DNA from: Aquabacter spiritensis
Lineage (GTDB): Bacteria; Pseudomonadota; Alphaproteobacteria; Rhizobiales; Xanthobacteraceae
Length of the DNA: 64,000 bases
Direction of reading: 5' to 3'
Assembly (NCBI RefSeq): GCF_004346185.1
Contig: NZ_SMAI01000001.1
Coordinates: 867,490-931,489, forward strand
The stretch's first letter is position 1. Each line of letters opens with the position of its first letter. Below, one piece after another: positions 37,444-45,506 of this stretch. The position numbers and the translations under genes are program-made. The notes below the pieces were generated by a model. The model worked only from the letters and a program-made list of their open reading frames with translations, had not been told where the DNA came from and did no database searches.

Positions 37444-37975
37444 GTTCGATGTCACCCAACGGCAGCGAGGCGAGCATCAGAAGATGATCGCGCACAAGCC
37501 GGTCCAAGGTCGCGACGACGGCGGCAAGGTCAGTGCCGGTGGCCGCGGCCAGCTCCGGGGCGGCGCGGTTCACCCATCCGATCCAGGCATCCCGCTCCGC
37601 CCGCGCCCGGCTCTCCACCGCTCGAAGCGTGGCACTCCGATCGATCAGGTGGCCACCGAGGCGCTCGGCCTTAAGACGGGCGATCTCCGCCTCGGACGCG
37701 TCACGGATCGCCCGTGGGGAGCAGCCATCGAACAGCGGCAACGAGGCCACCCCGCCGGATCGCCGCCGGGTCGGGTCGATGTTGGCTTTGACCCACGCCT
37801 TGCCGCGCTCGATATGGACACGCCCGTTCGGCTCGACGGGAAGTCCGGACGCGATCAACTGCGAGACGCGACCCGGCGAGACTCCGAGCAACTCGGAGAA
37901 GCCCTTTTTCGAGATGGTTTCAACATCCGCGATTGTGAGGCCGGGACGCGAAGGTGGGCTCTGCGTTTGCTGCAT
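37436..37975 (-). CDS. Phage terminase small subunit (Nu1-like)
   Basis: The 179-residue protein has an N-terminal HTH (ISKKGFSELLGVSPGRVSQLIASGLPVEPNGRVHIERGKAWV), as in DNA-recognising Nu1-type small terminases. A helical C-terminal region (RLKAERLGGHLIDRSATLRAVESRARAERDAW) probably oligomerises and binds the large subunit. It overlaps the large-subunit gene. A regulator-free gap of 336 bases lies upstream. Confidence 0.85.
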   Translation of the reverse strand: MQQTQSPPSRPGLTIADVETISKKGFSELLGVSPGRVSQLIASGLPVEPNGRVHIERGKAWVKANIDPTRRRSGGVASLPLFDGCSPRAIRDASEAEIARLKAERLGGHLIDRSATLRAVESRARAERDAWIGWVNRAAPELAAATGTDLAAVVATLDRLVRDHLLMLASLPLGDIEHG

Positions 37976-38311
37976 GACACCCCTTATTCTCGCTCGCTAA
38001 GTTTACGATCAAATTCGGCTAAATCTAACGAACTCAAAAGCATAGGCTACCCGTATACTGCGCTGGTGGGAGGACCCATGCCCCATGAAAGAAGATCGAT
38101 CCCGCTCGCGCGGCGCAGAGTCGTTACCCCCCTGGCAATCTGCAAGGGGGGTAACGAAGCCCGGTCGGGAGGCGTGCGGTGCGGTGCGACTGTGCCGTCG
38201 CCCCGCCGCGCGCAACCCCATCGTGAGGATGCGCAATGGGGAGGCGATGGCGGACAGCCGCGACCGCCGACACCGATGCCTCCTTCCACCACCCAAGCCG
38301 GGGATAGGCGT
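37976..38311. other. Gap upstream of the terminase genes, with a strong hairpin
   Basis: This 336-base interval should contain the promoter of the head operon. The first 70 bases next to the terminase gene are AT-rich (TTTACGATCAAATTCGGC...). The middle carries the 37-base stem-loop listed separately. A plus-strand frame from the ATG at 38078 has GGGAGG upstream, but its product is Arg/Pro-rich and runs antisense through the wHTH gene, so I do not call it. Confidence 0.4.
38121..38157. repeat. Near-perfect 16-bp stem-loop
   Basis: Arms beginning TCGTTACCCCCC and ending GGGGGGTAACGA pair over 16 positions with one mismatch, around the loop AATCT. Neither side has a T-tract, so it is not an intrinsic terminator. 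It sits between the terminase genes and the wHTH gene and could be a protein-binding site, a packaging or replication signal, or an RNA regulatory hairpin. Confidence 0.65.
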
Positions 38312-39139
38312 TCACGACGCCACGCGGCCCTTGGTGTTGTCGCCACAGCGCCCTCCTTTCGTCCTGACAAGGGCGCTGCCTCTCCACCTCTCAGGGCGTC
38401 GCCCACCACCTGTTTCCCCGAAGGACTCTTCTTTTTCTTCTTTCCTCTTCGTGGGGTTCACCTTTTCGGCGTGAATTGACGGATTGGCCCCTATCCGGCC
38501 GCACTGATCCACGCGGCGCTTCGGACCGCGCCGGATCCAGGCAAGCCATTGCTGCGAGATGATCTCGAACACGTTAGGCAGATTTTTTGCGCCCTTCTGC
38601 GGGCGCAGAGTGACGCTCAACAGTCCAAGGCGACGGGCCTCATGAACAGCGTTCTGCGTCGTCGTGCGTCCGACGCCCGCTAGCGCCGCGATCTTGTCCA
38701 GCGGCAAGGTACAGCGCCCATGAGCCTTCACCTCGCCAGCAACGATTGTCAGCACGGCGCGCTCACCCTCGGTGAAGTGGCCGCGCAGTGTGTCTGGAAG
38801 GGCGCCAGAGCCGCCGAGATTCCTCCGCCGCTCACGCGAGGCCTGGCGATCTGGCGAGACAGGGCGGCGCCGCGGCCTGAAGAGGCTCCCCACCCGCTGC
38901 ACCACTGACATGCCCGGCCGTGGCGAGCGAGGCCCCGACAGGTCCAGCCGACGCACATCTATGCGGCCCTGCAAATCTTCGACTTCGACGTCAGAGACGT
39001 GGCCGACCGTGTGCGCGCGATAGACCGAGCGCATAAGATCATCCAGCCGCGCCACTGAGCGCGCACCAACAATTTCGACATTGAAATGCGCAGCCGTGCT
39101 CCCCTCACGGCTGACAAAATACGGCGACTGTTGCACCAC
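38312..39139 (-). CDS. wHTH protein at the right end of the element, possible replication or regulatory protein
   Basis: The conserved-looking part runs from about VVQQSPYFVSREGSTAAHFNVEIVGARSVARLDDLMRSVYRAHTVGHV to a winged-helix domain (TEGERAVLTIVAGEVKAHGRCTLPLDKIAALAGVGRTTTQNAVHEARRLGLL). The C-terminus is Arg/Lys-rich and low in complexity. The start is unresolved: a GTG at 39139 is the first usable codon, but homologous-looking sequence continues towards attR 90 bases further, without ATG. The gene may therefore be trimmed at its 5' end by the integration boundary. A role in element replication or control is plausible. Confidence 0.6.
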   Translation of the reverse strand: MVQQSPYFVSREGSTAAHFNVEIVGARSVARLDDLMRSVYRAHTVGHVSDVEVEDLQGRIDVRRLDLSGPRSPRPGMSVVQRVGSLFRPRRRPVSPDRQASRERRRNLGGSGALPDTLRGHFTEGERAVLTIVAGEVKAHGRCTLPLDKIAALAGVGRTTTQNAVHEARRLGLLSVTLRPQKGAKNLPNVFEIISQQWLAWIRRGPKRRVDQCGRIGANPSIHAEKVNPTKRKEEKEESFGETGGGRRPERWRGSALVRTKGGRCGDNTKGRVAS

Positions 39140-39232
39140 CCGGTTTGCAAGGTCTATACTAAGCCCTTGAAATTTATAATCCCTGCTATCCTTCGTTTTG
39201 CTAAAATTCTGTGCTGATTCAATGAACTGGGG

Positions 39233-39286
39233 CAGACTACGAATCTGGGGGTCGGGAGTTCGAATCTTCCCCGGCGCGCCATCACT
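39233..39286. repeat. attR: 54-bp core shared with attL
   Basis: This is an exact copy of the last 49 bases of tRNA-Arg(ACG) plus the five bases beyond it. It is not a second tRNA gene, because the acceptor 5' arm and D-arm are missing. It marks the right end of the element, and it is also the left attachment point of the older integrase remnant that follows. Confidence 0.95.
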
Positions 39287-39531
39287 CCTATAGCAGCGGT
39301 CTGCCCCTCCGGGCTTGCAGTCCGTTTTGCAAAGCCCGTTTCCAGAACAGTGTCGATTGGCGATCACGCGGCCATGGTGCTGGGGCGCGCGAGATACGTG
39401 TCGAAGATTTCCTGGGAACGGCGCCGCGACCGGTCGCGCACCGGCGTAGCTGTGCCGCGCCAGAGCCGCATCAGTTCGCTCTGCCTCCGGCCCGTGCGGC
39501 GCGCGAGCGCCAAGGCGAGGTGCTCCCGGGT
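39287..39531 (-). pseudogene. Deleted remnant of a second, related integrase
   Basis: Directly after attR the sequence resembles the 3' end of the intact integrase gene in the same orientation. 39287-39435 aligns with 28507-28655 (shared CGGTCTGCCCCTC, TGCAGTCCGTTTTGCAAA, CGTTTCCAGAAC, GCGCGAGATAC). The match then jumps about 300 bases, so that 39437-39531 aligns with the segment encoding the catalytic TGQRQGDLLRL, around 28950-29046. Small indels break the frame. This is the scar of an earlier element integrated at the same tRNA. Confidence 0.8.
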
Positions 39532-39571
39532 TGGCACCCCCATGAAGGACGATGATCTCCCTGCCCCTGAA

Positions 39572-39651
39572 GCACGCGCCGGCCGGCTCGCATCGCAAGC
39601 TGATGATCAGGCTCTCGCGGCACGCGCCGGTGGGCCCGCATCGCAAGCCGA
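39572..39651. repeat. Two imperfect 32-bp direct repeats
   Basis: GCACGCGCCGG...CGCATCGCAAGC occurs at 39572-39603 and again at 39620-39651, with a period of 48 bases and a few mismatches. It lies in the degraded stretch between the integrase remnant and the next intact gene. The remainder up to 39826 shows no gene. Confidence 0.6.
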
Positions 39652-39826
39652 CTGAATAACCCATTCTGCAACAAGTGTTTAAAGACTGATTTACCGATCT
39701 TCCTGTTCGAACGGATCGGATCACGCGCGATATCTCGCGCATTTTATCAGTGGGCCGGAACAAGGGCGGCGATCCTCTGTTGGCTGACGTGGGTGGCAAT
39801 GATCCTGAAATCGAAAGGAGCATCTT

Positions 39827-40561
39827 ATGAAGAAGACATTCCTAAGCTTGTCGGTCTTCGCTCTGGCACTTTCCGGAGTCCCAGCCATCGCGAACGAGTC
39901 CGCGTCCGCCACGACACCGCGTGCCGAACGCATTGGCGCGGACAAGATCGGGCAGAAGCTCGGCGATGCCGGCGTAGAAAGCCGCGCCGACTTCAAAGGC
40001 AAGCTGGTCAGGGCTCAGACGCCGGAAGGCCATCCTGTGATGTTCGTCTTTGGCCCGGAGAATCTAGCGGGTGACGAGGACATCGACTTCCGGCAGGACC
40101 GTGTCCGCGGGCGCCTGACCGAGGCGGCGTTCAGCCGGCTGGAATTCATCGATGACGAAAGCATCGTGCGCGGCGAACTCGGCGACAAGGCGGTCCTCGC
40201 CTTCACCGCGGAGCATGGTTGGCGCGGCGTCACCGGCCCTGCCGAGGCCAGCACCCCGGATGCGGATCGCTTGAACGAACGGCTCGGCGAGGTTGGGTTC
40301 GAGGACCGGGAGAGCCTCGACGGCAGCCTGCTGCGGGCGAGTTCGGGCGGCCAGTCCATCTTCGTCCTGATGGGTCCACAAGACTTCTCCGGCGGCGGCA
40401 GCGTCGCCCTCAGCGCGAAAGAATTGTCGGACTTTCAGAGTGCGTTCGAGAACGCGGAACTCATCGAATCCGTGACCCTGCGGCGCGGCACCATCGGCGG
40501 CCAGACGGTCGTCGCGATTTCGGGCAGCGGTATTGCGCCCGACGTCAATACCCCACGGTGA
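39827..40561 (+). CDS. Secreted protein with an internal duplication
   Basis: The 244-residue protein has a signal peptide (MKKTFLSLSVFALALSGVPAIA, cleavage near residue 22). The mature part contains two related halves of about 95 residues. Each opens with an IGQKLGDAGVE- or LNERLGEVGFED-type helix, then a beta-rich segment (FKGKLVRAQTPEGHPVMFVFGPENL against LDGSLLRASSGGQSIFVLMGPQDF), and closes with a SIVRGELGDKAVLAF- or VTLRRGTIGGQTVVAI-type strand pair. AAGGAG lies upstream of the ATG. It is a periplasmic protein of unknown function, the first intact gene after the integration site. Confidence 0.75.
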   Translation: MKKTFLSLSVFALALSGVPAIANESASATTPRAERIGADKIGQKLGDAGVESRADFKGKLVRAQTPEGHPVMFVFGPENLAGDEDIDFRQDRVRGRLTEAAFSRLEFIDDESIVRGELGDKAVLAFTAEHGWRGVTGPAEASTPDADRLNERLGEVGFEDRESLDGSLLRASSGGQSIFVLMGPQDFSGGGSVALSAKELSDFQSAFENAELIESVTLRRGTIGGQTVVAISGSGIAPDVNTPR

Positions 40562-40567
40562 CGGAAG

Positions 40568-40596
40568 GGCGGGCGAGGTCTTCTCGCCCGCCTTTT
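40568..40596 (+). terminator. Intrinsic terminator after the secreted protein
   Basis: A perfect 10-bp stem (GGCGGGCGAG / CTCGCCCGCC) with a short loop is followed by TTTT, eight bases after the stop codon. Confidence 0.85.
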
Positions 40597-40756
40597 CCGA
40601 CAAACCGCCTGCCCCCCGTGACGCGGCGCATTCGCCGCCAACGGCGTCCGCGTCCGCCGTCCGGTCGCGCCGGCGGACGGAGCTTCGCGCCGCGCGCTGG
40701 AACGAGACGCCAGATGCGGCGCATTCGACGGATTCTTTTCAGGGGGCTCTGAGATC

Positions 40757-41803
40757 ATGGAACCCACAGGGTCTCCGATCGGCGTGGCAGGCAGCCCAGT
40801 GACGCGGCGCGCTGTTTCCCTCTTGGTGCTTGCGGCGGGGCTCGTCGCGCTGCTTTTGCTCGCGGCGGACGTGCTGCTCATCATCTTCGCGGGCCTGCTG
40901 TTCGCCGTTTTCCTGCGGGGGGGTGGCGTTTGGATCTCCGGAAAAATCCATCTCGCCCCCGCCTGGGGCGTCGCCATGTTCATGGTCGCCCTTCTTGCGG
41001 CCTTCGCCGCTTTCGCGGCGGCCGTGGCGCCAACCGTCTCCACGCAAATCGACGAATTGGGCCGCCGCATCCCGGAAGCCCTGGAGACCCTCCGGGATCG
41101 CATCGAGGCTTTCTCATGGGGTCCGGCACTTCTCGACAGGCTCTCGCCCAGCTCCCTCGGATCCTCGGGAGCGGGTGATACGGCAGCCAGCGCCGTGACG
41201 ACGACGTTCGGAGCGCTGGGCAATGCGGCCCTGATATTCTTTATCGGGCTCTACGGGGCTTTCAGCCCAGAGGTGTATCGGCGCGGCGTGATCCTGCTGC
41301 TGGCGCCGTCCCTCCGCCAGCAGACCGACGACGTCTTTGACGATGTCACGAAGACTTTGCAGAATTGGCTCACCGCACAACTCATTGCGATGACGGTCGT
41401 CGGCCTGCTCACCGCAGCCGGGCTCTGGGCAGCGGGCATACCTCTCGCCTTTGGACTCGGCCTGATCGCCGGCCTCCTCGCTTTCATCCCAAATATTGGG
41501 CCGATACTCGCCATCGCACCGGCCCTTCTGCTCGCTGCGGCACAAGGTCAGACAGCGATCTTGCTCGTCTTGGCGATTTATATCGGCGTTCAGACCTTGG
41601 AAAGCTATGCCGTGACGCCCCTCGTCCAGCAGGAGAAGGTGGACCTAGCGCCGGCGTTCGTCATTGCCGCACAGCTATTGATGGGAGCGCTGTTTGGACT
41701 CCTCGGCTTGGCACTGGCGACGCCGGTCGCCGCGGCCTTGATGACGCTGACAAAGCGGATCTACGTAAGACAGTATTTGGAGAGGGAGCCGCCCTCGACA
41801 TAA
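40757..41803 (+). CDS. AI-2E (PerM) family transporter
   Basis: The 348-residue membrane protein belongs to the AI-2E/PerM family. It has paired N-terminal helices, a soluble loop at about residues 90-150 (VSTQIDELGRRIPEALETLRDRIE), and a C-terminal bundle with the conserved AFIPNIGPILAIAPALLLA and VTPLVQQEKVDLAPAFVI. Members export autoinducer-2 or exchange Na+/H+, so substrate is uncertain. The gene is monocistronic. Confidence 0.9.
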   Translation: MEPTGSPIGVAGSPVTRRAVSLLVLAAGLVALLLLAADVLLIIFAGLLFAVFLRGGGVWISGKIHLAPAWGVAMFMVALLAAFAAFAAAVAPTVSTQIDELGRRIPEALETLRDRIEAFSWGPALLDRLSPSSLGSSGAGDTAASAVTTTFGALGNAALIFFIGLYGAFSPEVYRRGVILLLAPSLRQQTDDVFDDVTKTLQNWLTAQLIAMTVVGLLTAAGLWAAGIPLAFGLGLIAGLLAFIPNIGPILAIAPALLLAAAQGQTAILLVLAIYIGVQTLESYAVTPLVQQEKVDLAPAFVIAAQLLMGALFGLLGLALATPVAAALMTLTKRIYVRQYLEREPPST

Positions 41804-41959
41804 GGATCCGCCGACCAAGCGGCGCGAGCCGCTGAGGGGTCCCCGTCTCGTCACGAGGGGCTCGAAGAAGGCACATTCCACCCGTTCGGCAGTGCCGCGT
41901 CCGGTGTGCGTCGGGGCCGGATTTCCCGAGATTTGGGGCATCCGGATGCGCTTGAGCGA

Positions 41960-42280
41960 TCAGCAGGTCGAGGCGACCAGCACCGGCGCCAGCGTGAAAA
42001 GCGTGGCGACGAGGCCGATCCATAGTCCCAAGCGCGGGATCGTCGCGTGCGGCCCGAGGCGCGGCCCCACGTGGCGGAGCAGACCGAGACAGGCAAGGAG
42101 CCCGGCAAGGCCGACGAGCACGATGACCGCCCGCTGCAGGCTGACCGGGCCATAGAACACCGCGGGCCATCCGAGCGCGCATCCCAGGCCATGCAGTCCG
42201 TACGCGGTGGAGAAAGCCACCGCCCAGATGGTGGGGCCGGCGATGAGCCAGGCCAGCCAGCGCAGTCCCGGCCCGTTCAT
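41960..42280 (-). CDS. Small membrane protein of the oxidase operon
   Basis: The 106-residue protein has three hydrophobic segments (about residues 8-30, 48-65 and 82-102). Its ATG overlaps the stop of the subunit I/III fusion by four bases, so it is translated with the oxidase. It may be a small accessory subunit or assembly helper. I do not recognise the family. The 150 bases beyond its stop, before the AI-2E gene end, hold nothing that I can support. Confidence 0.65.
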   Translation of the reverse strand: MNGPGLRWLAWLIAGPTIWAVAFSTAYGLHGLGCALGWPAVFYGPVSLQRAVIVLVGLAGLLACLGLLRHVGPRLGPHATIPRLGLWIGLVATLFTLAPVLVASTC

Positions 42281-44820
42281 GCCGCCGCCGCCTGTGCCCA
42301 AATCCCCGCCATGCCCAAGGCAGCCACCGCCAGGGTGTAGCCGTGCCAGAGCCGCCAGCTGCGCAGGGCGCCGGATCTGCACGGCGGCGGTTCCCCGCGC
42401 CGCGCCTGATCCAAAGCATATGCGCCGAAGACCGCCGAGACGGCGACGTGCAGCCCCACATAGGCGATGATCGCCGCACGCACCGCATCGCCGGCATGCC
42501 GGGTCGGATCGGGAAGCTGCCAGATCGCCTGGGACACGAGCGCGAGCAGGGCGACGAAGACAAGGGTTGCGGCTGCGATCAGGCTGGCCGAAGGCCGCCC
42601 GCCGGCTTCGCTGCGCGACAGGGCACGCTGCGTGCAGACCGCGCCGGTGGCGAGAAGGGCCAGAACGGCGGCGGCGCCCGCCGCCAGGATCCGCGCATCC
42701 GGGGGCCAGGCCGGCATGGGGGCACCGGGCGAGACGAGCGACAGATAGGCCAGCCCGAACAGCAGTGAGGCAAAGAAGGTTCCGTCTGCGAACAGCAGGC
42801 ATTGCAGCCCGCTCAGCGTCAGCGTCGTCCCGCTCCGAGGCCGGGTCGGCAGGCGCAGCCCCGCGGCGACGTCGATCTCCTCTCGGTCGTTGCCAGCGGG
42901 CGCCCGGCGCACCCACATCCAGATCAAGCCGACCACCGGGATCAGCGCCAGAACGGCGATCTCATAGAAGCCCGCCAGCATCAGCAGCACGAAGCCGCAA
43001 ATGGCGAGCGCGAGGACGAACGGCAGAGCCGAATTGAACGGCAGGACGGCGACGTGCTCGGGCCGCGCCGTTCCCACCGACGTCACCAAGATCTCCCGCC
43101 GGCCGCGCGGGGCGCCGGGCAGGAAGCCCTCGCCGCGGGCCAAAGGCAGCATCGCTTCGATTGCCCCGGCGGCCTGCAGGGCCGCCCCCGGAAGCGAGGC
43201 GAAATTGTAGGTGGGCGGCGGCACCGCGAGCGCCCAGTCGAGGGTCGGCGCCCGCCAGGGATTGCGCGGGCTGCGCTTGCCGAGCAGGGCCTGCAGCACG
43301 ATGTCCATCAGGAACAAGGCGAAGCCGATCGTCATGACGAAGCTGAAGAAGGACGAGGTGAGGTTCAGCCAGACCCATTCCGGATTGTCCGGATAGGTCG
43401 GGACCCGGCGCGGCATCCCCATCAGGCCGGTCAGGTGCATGATGAAGAAGGTGCCGTGGAAGCCGATCAGAACGAGCCAGAAGGCCGCCTCGCCGAGCCC
43501 CCTGATGCGGCGCCGGCCGCTCATCATCGGCATCCACCAGGTCACCCCGGCCATCATCGGGAAGACGAAGCCGCCGATCAGGACATAATGCAGATGGGCG
43601 GTGACGAAGGCGGTGTCGTGCGCCTGCCAGTTGAAGGGGACGACGGCCAGCATGACGCCGGTCAGCCCGCCCATCACAAAGGTGAGGAAGAAGCCGAGGA
43701 CGTACCACATCGGCATCTTCAATTCCGGTCGGCCACGCCACATCGTGCCGATCCAGGCGAAGATCTGCACGGCCGTCGGCACGGCGACCAGCATCGAGGC
43801 CGCCGAGAAGAAGGCCAGCGCCAGATGGGGAATGCCCACAGTGAACATATGGTGGACCCAGAGCCCGAAGCTCAGGAACACCATCCCCAAAATCGCGGCG
43901 ACGACGGCGCCATAGCCGACGATCCGGGTGCGGCACAGCACCGGAATGACCGTCGACAGGACGCCGGCGGCGGGGAGGAAGATGATGTAGACCTCGGGAT
44001 GACCGAACAGCCAGAACAGGTGCTGCCACAGCAGCGGATCGCCGCCGCGCGCGGGGTCGAAGAAGGGCCAGCCGAACGCGCGCTCCATTTCGAGGAGAAC
44101 CGAGCCGAGGATCAGCGGCGGGAAGCCCGCCAGCATCATCGCGGCCGTACCGAGCATGTACCAGGCGAACAGCGGCATCTGCGTCAGCTTCATGCCGGGC
44201 GCCCGCAGACGCAGGATCGAGACCATGAGCTCGATCGCCGCCGACAGCGCCGAAATTTCGACGAAGGTGACGCCCAGCAGCCAGACATCGGCGTTGACGC
44301 CCGGGGAATAGGTGCGCCCGGACAGCGGGGTGTACATGAACCACCCCTCGCCCGGAGCGACCCCGGCCAACAGAGCGATGATCAGGATGGTTCCGCCGAG
44401 CAGGTAGCACCAATAGCCGAAGGCCGAGAGGCGGGGAAAGGCGAGATCCCGGGTCCCGAGCATCTTCGGCAGCAGATACATCGCCAGCCCCTCGAGCAGC
44501 GGGATGGCGAACAGGAACATCATGATGCTGCCGTGCATCGTGAAGATTTGGTTGTAGAGCGCCGTATCCAGAAACGCCCCGTCCGGGGTGGCGAGCTGCG
44601 AGCGGATCAGCATGGCGAGGAGGCCGCCTATGCCGAAGAACACGAACGCCGTGCCCATGAAGCGCAGGCCGAGCGTGCTGTGGCTCAGGCTCGTGACCTG
44701 TCCCCAGAGCCCGGGATCGTTGCGCCAGACCCGGTCCAGCTCCCGGTGAAGCGCCAGGGCGCGGCGGGGCGGATTTTCCGGGGCCGGGGCGCCGGCGGCG
44801 ACGGCATCGCGCGCGGTCAT
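42277..44820 (-). CDS. Cytochrome c oxidase subunit I-III fusion (CtaD-CtaE)
   Basis: The 847-residue protein fuses the catalytic subunit I (about residues 1-560) to a subunit III-like domain (about 600-847). Subunit I has the heme-copper ligands: HGSIMMF for heme a, GHPEVYIIFLPAAG with the His-Tyr pair and proton-channel Glu, VHHMFTVG for CuB, and HLHYVLIGG for heme a3. The C-terminal part has LFADGTFFASLLFGLAY and further helices typical of subunit III. The ATG at 44820 overlaps the ctaC stop by four bases. It reduces O2 to water with proton pumping. Confidence 0.92.
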   Translation of the reverse strand: MTARDAVAAGAPAPENPPRRALALHRELDRVWRNDPGLWGQVTSLSHSTLGLRFMGTAFVFFGIGGLLAMLIRSQLATPDGAFLDTALYNQIFTMHGSIMMFLFAIPLLEGLAMYLLPKMLGTRDLAFPRLSAFGYWCYLLGGTILIIALLAGVAPGEGWFMYTPLSGRTYSPGVNADVWLLGVTFVEISALSAAIELMVSILRLRAPGMKLTQMPLFAWYMLGTAAMMLAGFPPLILGSVLLEMERAFGWPFFDPARGGDPLLWQHLFWLFGHPEVYIIFLPAAGVLSTVIPVLCRTRIVGYGAVVAAILGMVFLSFGLWVHHMFTVGIPHLALAFFSAASMLVAVPTAVQIFAWIGTMWRGRPELKMPMWYVLGFFLTFVMGGLTGVMLAVVPFNWQAHDTAFVTAHLHYVLIGGFVFPMMAGVTWWMPMMSGRRRIRGLGEAAFWLVLIGFHGTFFIMHLTGLMGMPRRVPTYPDNPEWVWLNLTSSFFSFVMTIGFALFLMDIVLQALLGKRSPRNPWRAPTLDWALAVPPPTYNFASLPGAALQAAGAIEAMLPLARGEGFLPGAPRGRREILVTSVGTARPEHVAVLPFNSALPFVLALAICGFVLLMLAGFYEIAVLALIPVVGLIWMWVRRAPAGNDREEIDVAAGLRLPTRPRSGTTLTLSGLQCLLFADGTFFASLLFGLAYLSLVSPGAPMPAWPPDARILAAGAAAVLALLATGAVCTQRALSRSEAGGRPSASLIAAATLVFVALLALVSQAIWQLPDPTRHAGDAVRAAIIAYVGLHVAVSAVFGAYALDQARRGEPPPCRSGALRSWRLWHGYTLAVAALGMAGIWAQAAAA

Positions 44821-45461
44821 AAGCGGGCCTCCCCGACGCGCGGCGGCGGCCAATCGGCGGGATCGTGCGCGATCACCTGGAACCGCATGGTCGCGTGCTC
44901 CAGCCCGCAGAACTCGGCGCAGAGCCCCTCATAGGTGCCGGGCTGGGCGACTTCGATGCGCAGCCGATTCTGTCGTCCCGGGATCGCATCCATCTTTCCC
45001 CCGAATTGCGGCACCCAGAAGGAATGGATCACGTCCTCGGCGGTGATGAGCACATCCACCGGCTGGCCGGCAGGGATGTGCAGAATGCCCTCCGCCTGAA
45101 CCGGACCGTCCGGGCCGGGATAGGTGAAGGTCCATGACCATTGCCGGGCATGCGCCCGCACCTCCAGCGCCGGACCGTGCGGCAGGATCCGCTCGCCGAC
45201 CCACAGCGCGGCGGCGAGCGTGGCCGTCAGGACCACGAGCGAGAAGGCGACGCCGAGCCCGAAGGTCCAGCGCGTCTCCGGAACGTCGCGCGGAGGCCCG
45301 AAACCCGCGGCGACCAGCACGAGCACCAGAAGGGTCAGCGCGGCGGCTCCCGCCAGCATCGCCCAGAGCAGCCAGGCGATATCCTGCGCGATCGGCCCCG
45401 CCGGCGACAATGTCGAGAGCGGGCCCTGACATCCTGCCAGGATCAGCGGAACCGCGAGCAA
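44817..45461 (-). CDS. ctaC: Cytochrome c oxidase subunit II
   Basis: The protein (about 214 residues) has a lipoprotein-type start (LAVPLILAGC), two transmembrane helices, and a CuA domain with all ligands visible in HSFWVPQF and CAEFCGLEHATM. It passes electrons from cytochrome c to subunit I. No ATG is available: a TTG at 45461 is the best start, just inside the signal. Only 45 bases separate it from the divergent DUF2231 gene. No cytochrome c domain is attached. Confidence 0.88.
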   Translation of the reverse strand: MLAVPLILAGCQGPLSTLSPAGPIAQDIAWLLWAMLAGAAALTLLVLVLVAAGFGPPRDVPETRWTFGLGVAFSLVVLTATLAAALWVGERILPHGPALEVRAHARQWSWTFTYPGPDGPVQAEGILHIPAGQPVDVLITAEDVIHSFWVPQFGGKMDAIPGRQNRLRIEVAQPGTYEGLCAEFCGLEHATMRFQVIAHDPADWPPPRVGEARL

Positions 45462-45506
45462 GCCTGCGCACTTCCCCGAAGAGCCCGGAACCGCGCTGGA
45501 GACCCC

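Larger units (their letters stand above)
28453..39286. mobile_element. 10.8-kb integrated element with a capsid-and-packaging module but no tail genes
   Basis: The element is bounded by the 54-bp repeats. On the minus strand it encodes, from right to left, a wHTH protein, small and large terminase, a zinc-ribbon-like protein, two unknown proteins, portal, protease-capsid fusion, gpW-like connector, two small proteins and integrase. One insert on the plus strand has an XRE regulator and an AT-rich membrane protein. I find no tail, baseplate, holin, endolysin, polymerase or primase gene. This matches capsid-forming satellites, or alternatively a decayed prophage. The head genes look intact in frame. 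Confidence 0.85.

Noticed and set aside
38121..38157. Intrinsic terminator in the phage element
   Set aside because: The stem is strong but there is no T-tract on either side.
38078..38479. Plus-strand frame with a good GGGAGG before its ATG
   Set aside because: The product is Arg/Pro-rich without any domain and is antisense to the wHTH gene; the apparent RBS is probably chance in GC-rich DNA.
39233..39286. A second tRNA-Arg gene
   Set aside because: Only the 3' part of the tRNA is present; the acceptor 5' strand and D-arm are missing, so it is the att duplicate.
42802..44934. Long plus-strand frame of 710 codons
   Set aside because: Antisense shadow of the oxidase subunit I-III gene, with His/Arg/Gln-rich composition typical of such shadows.
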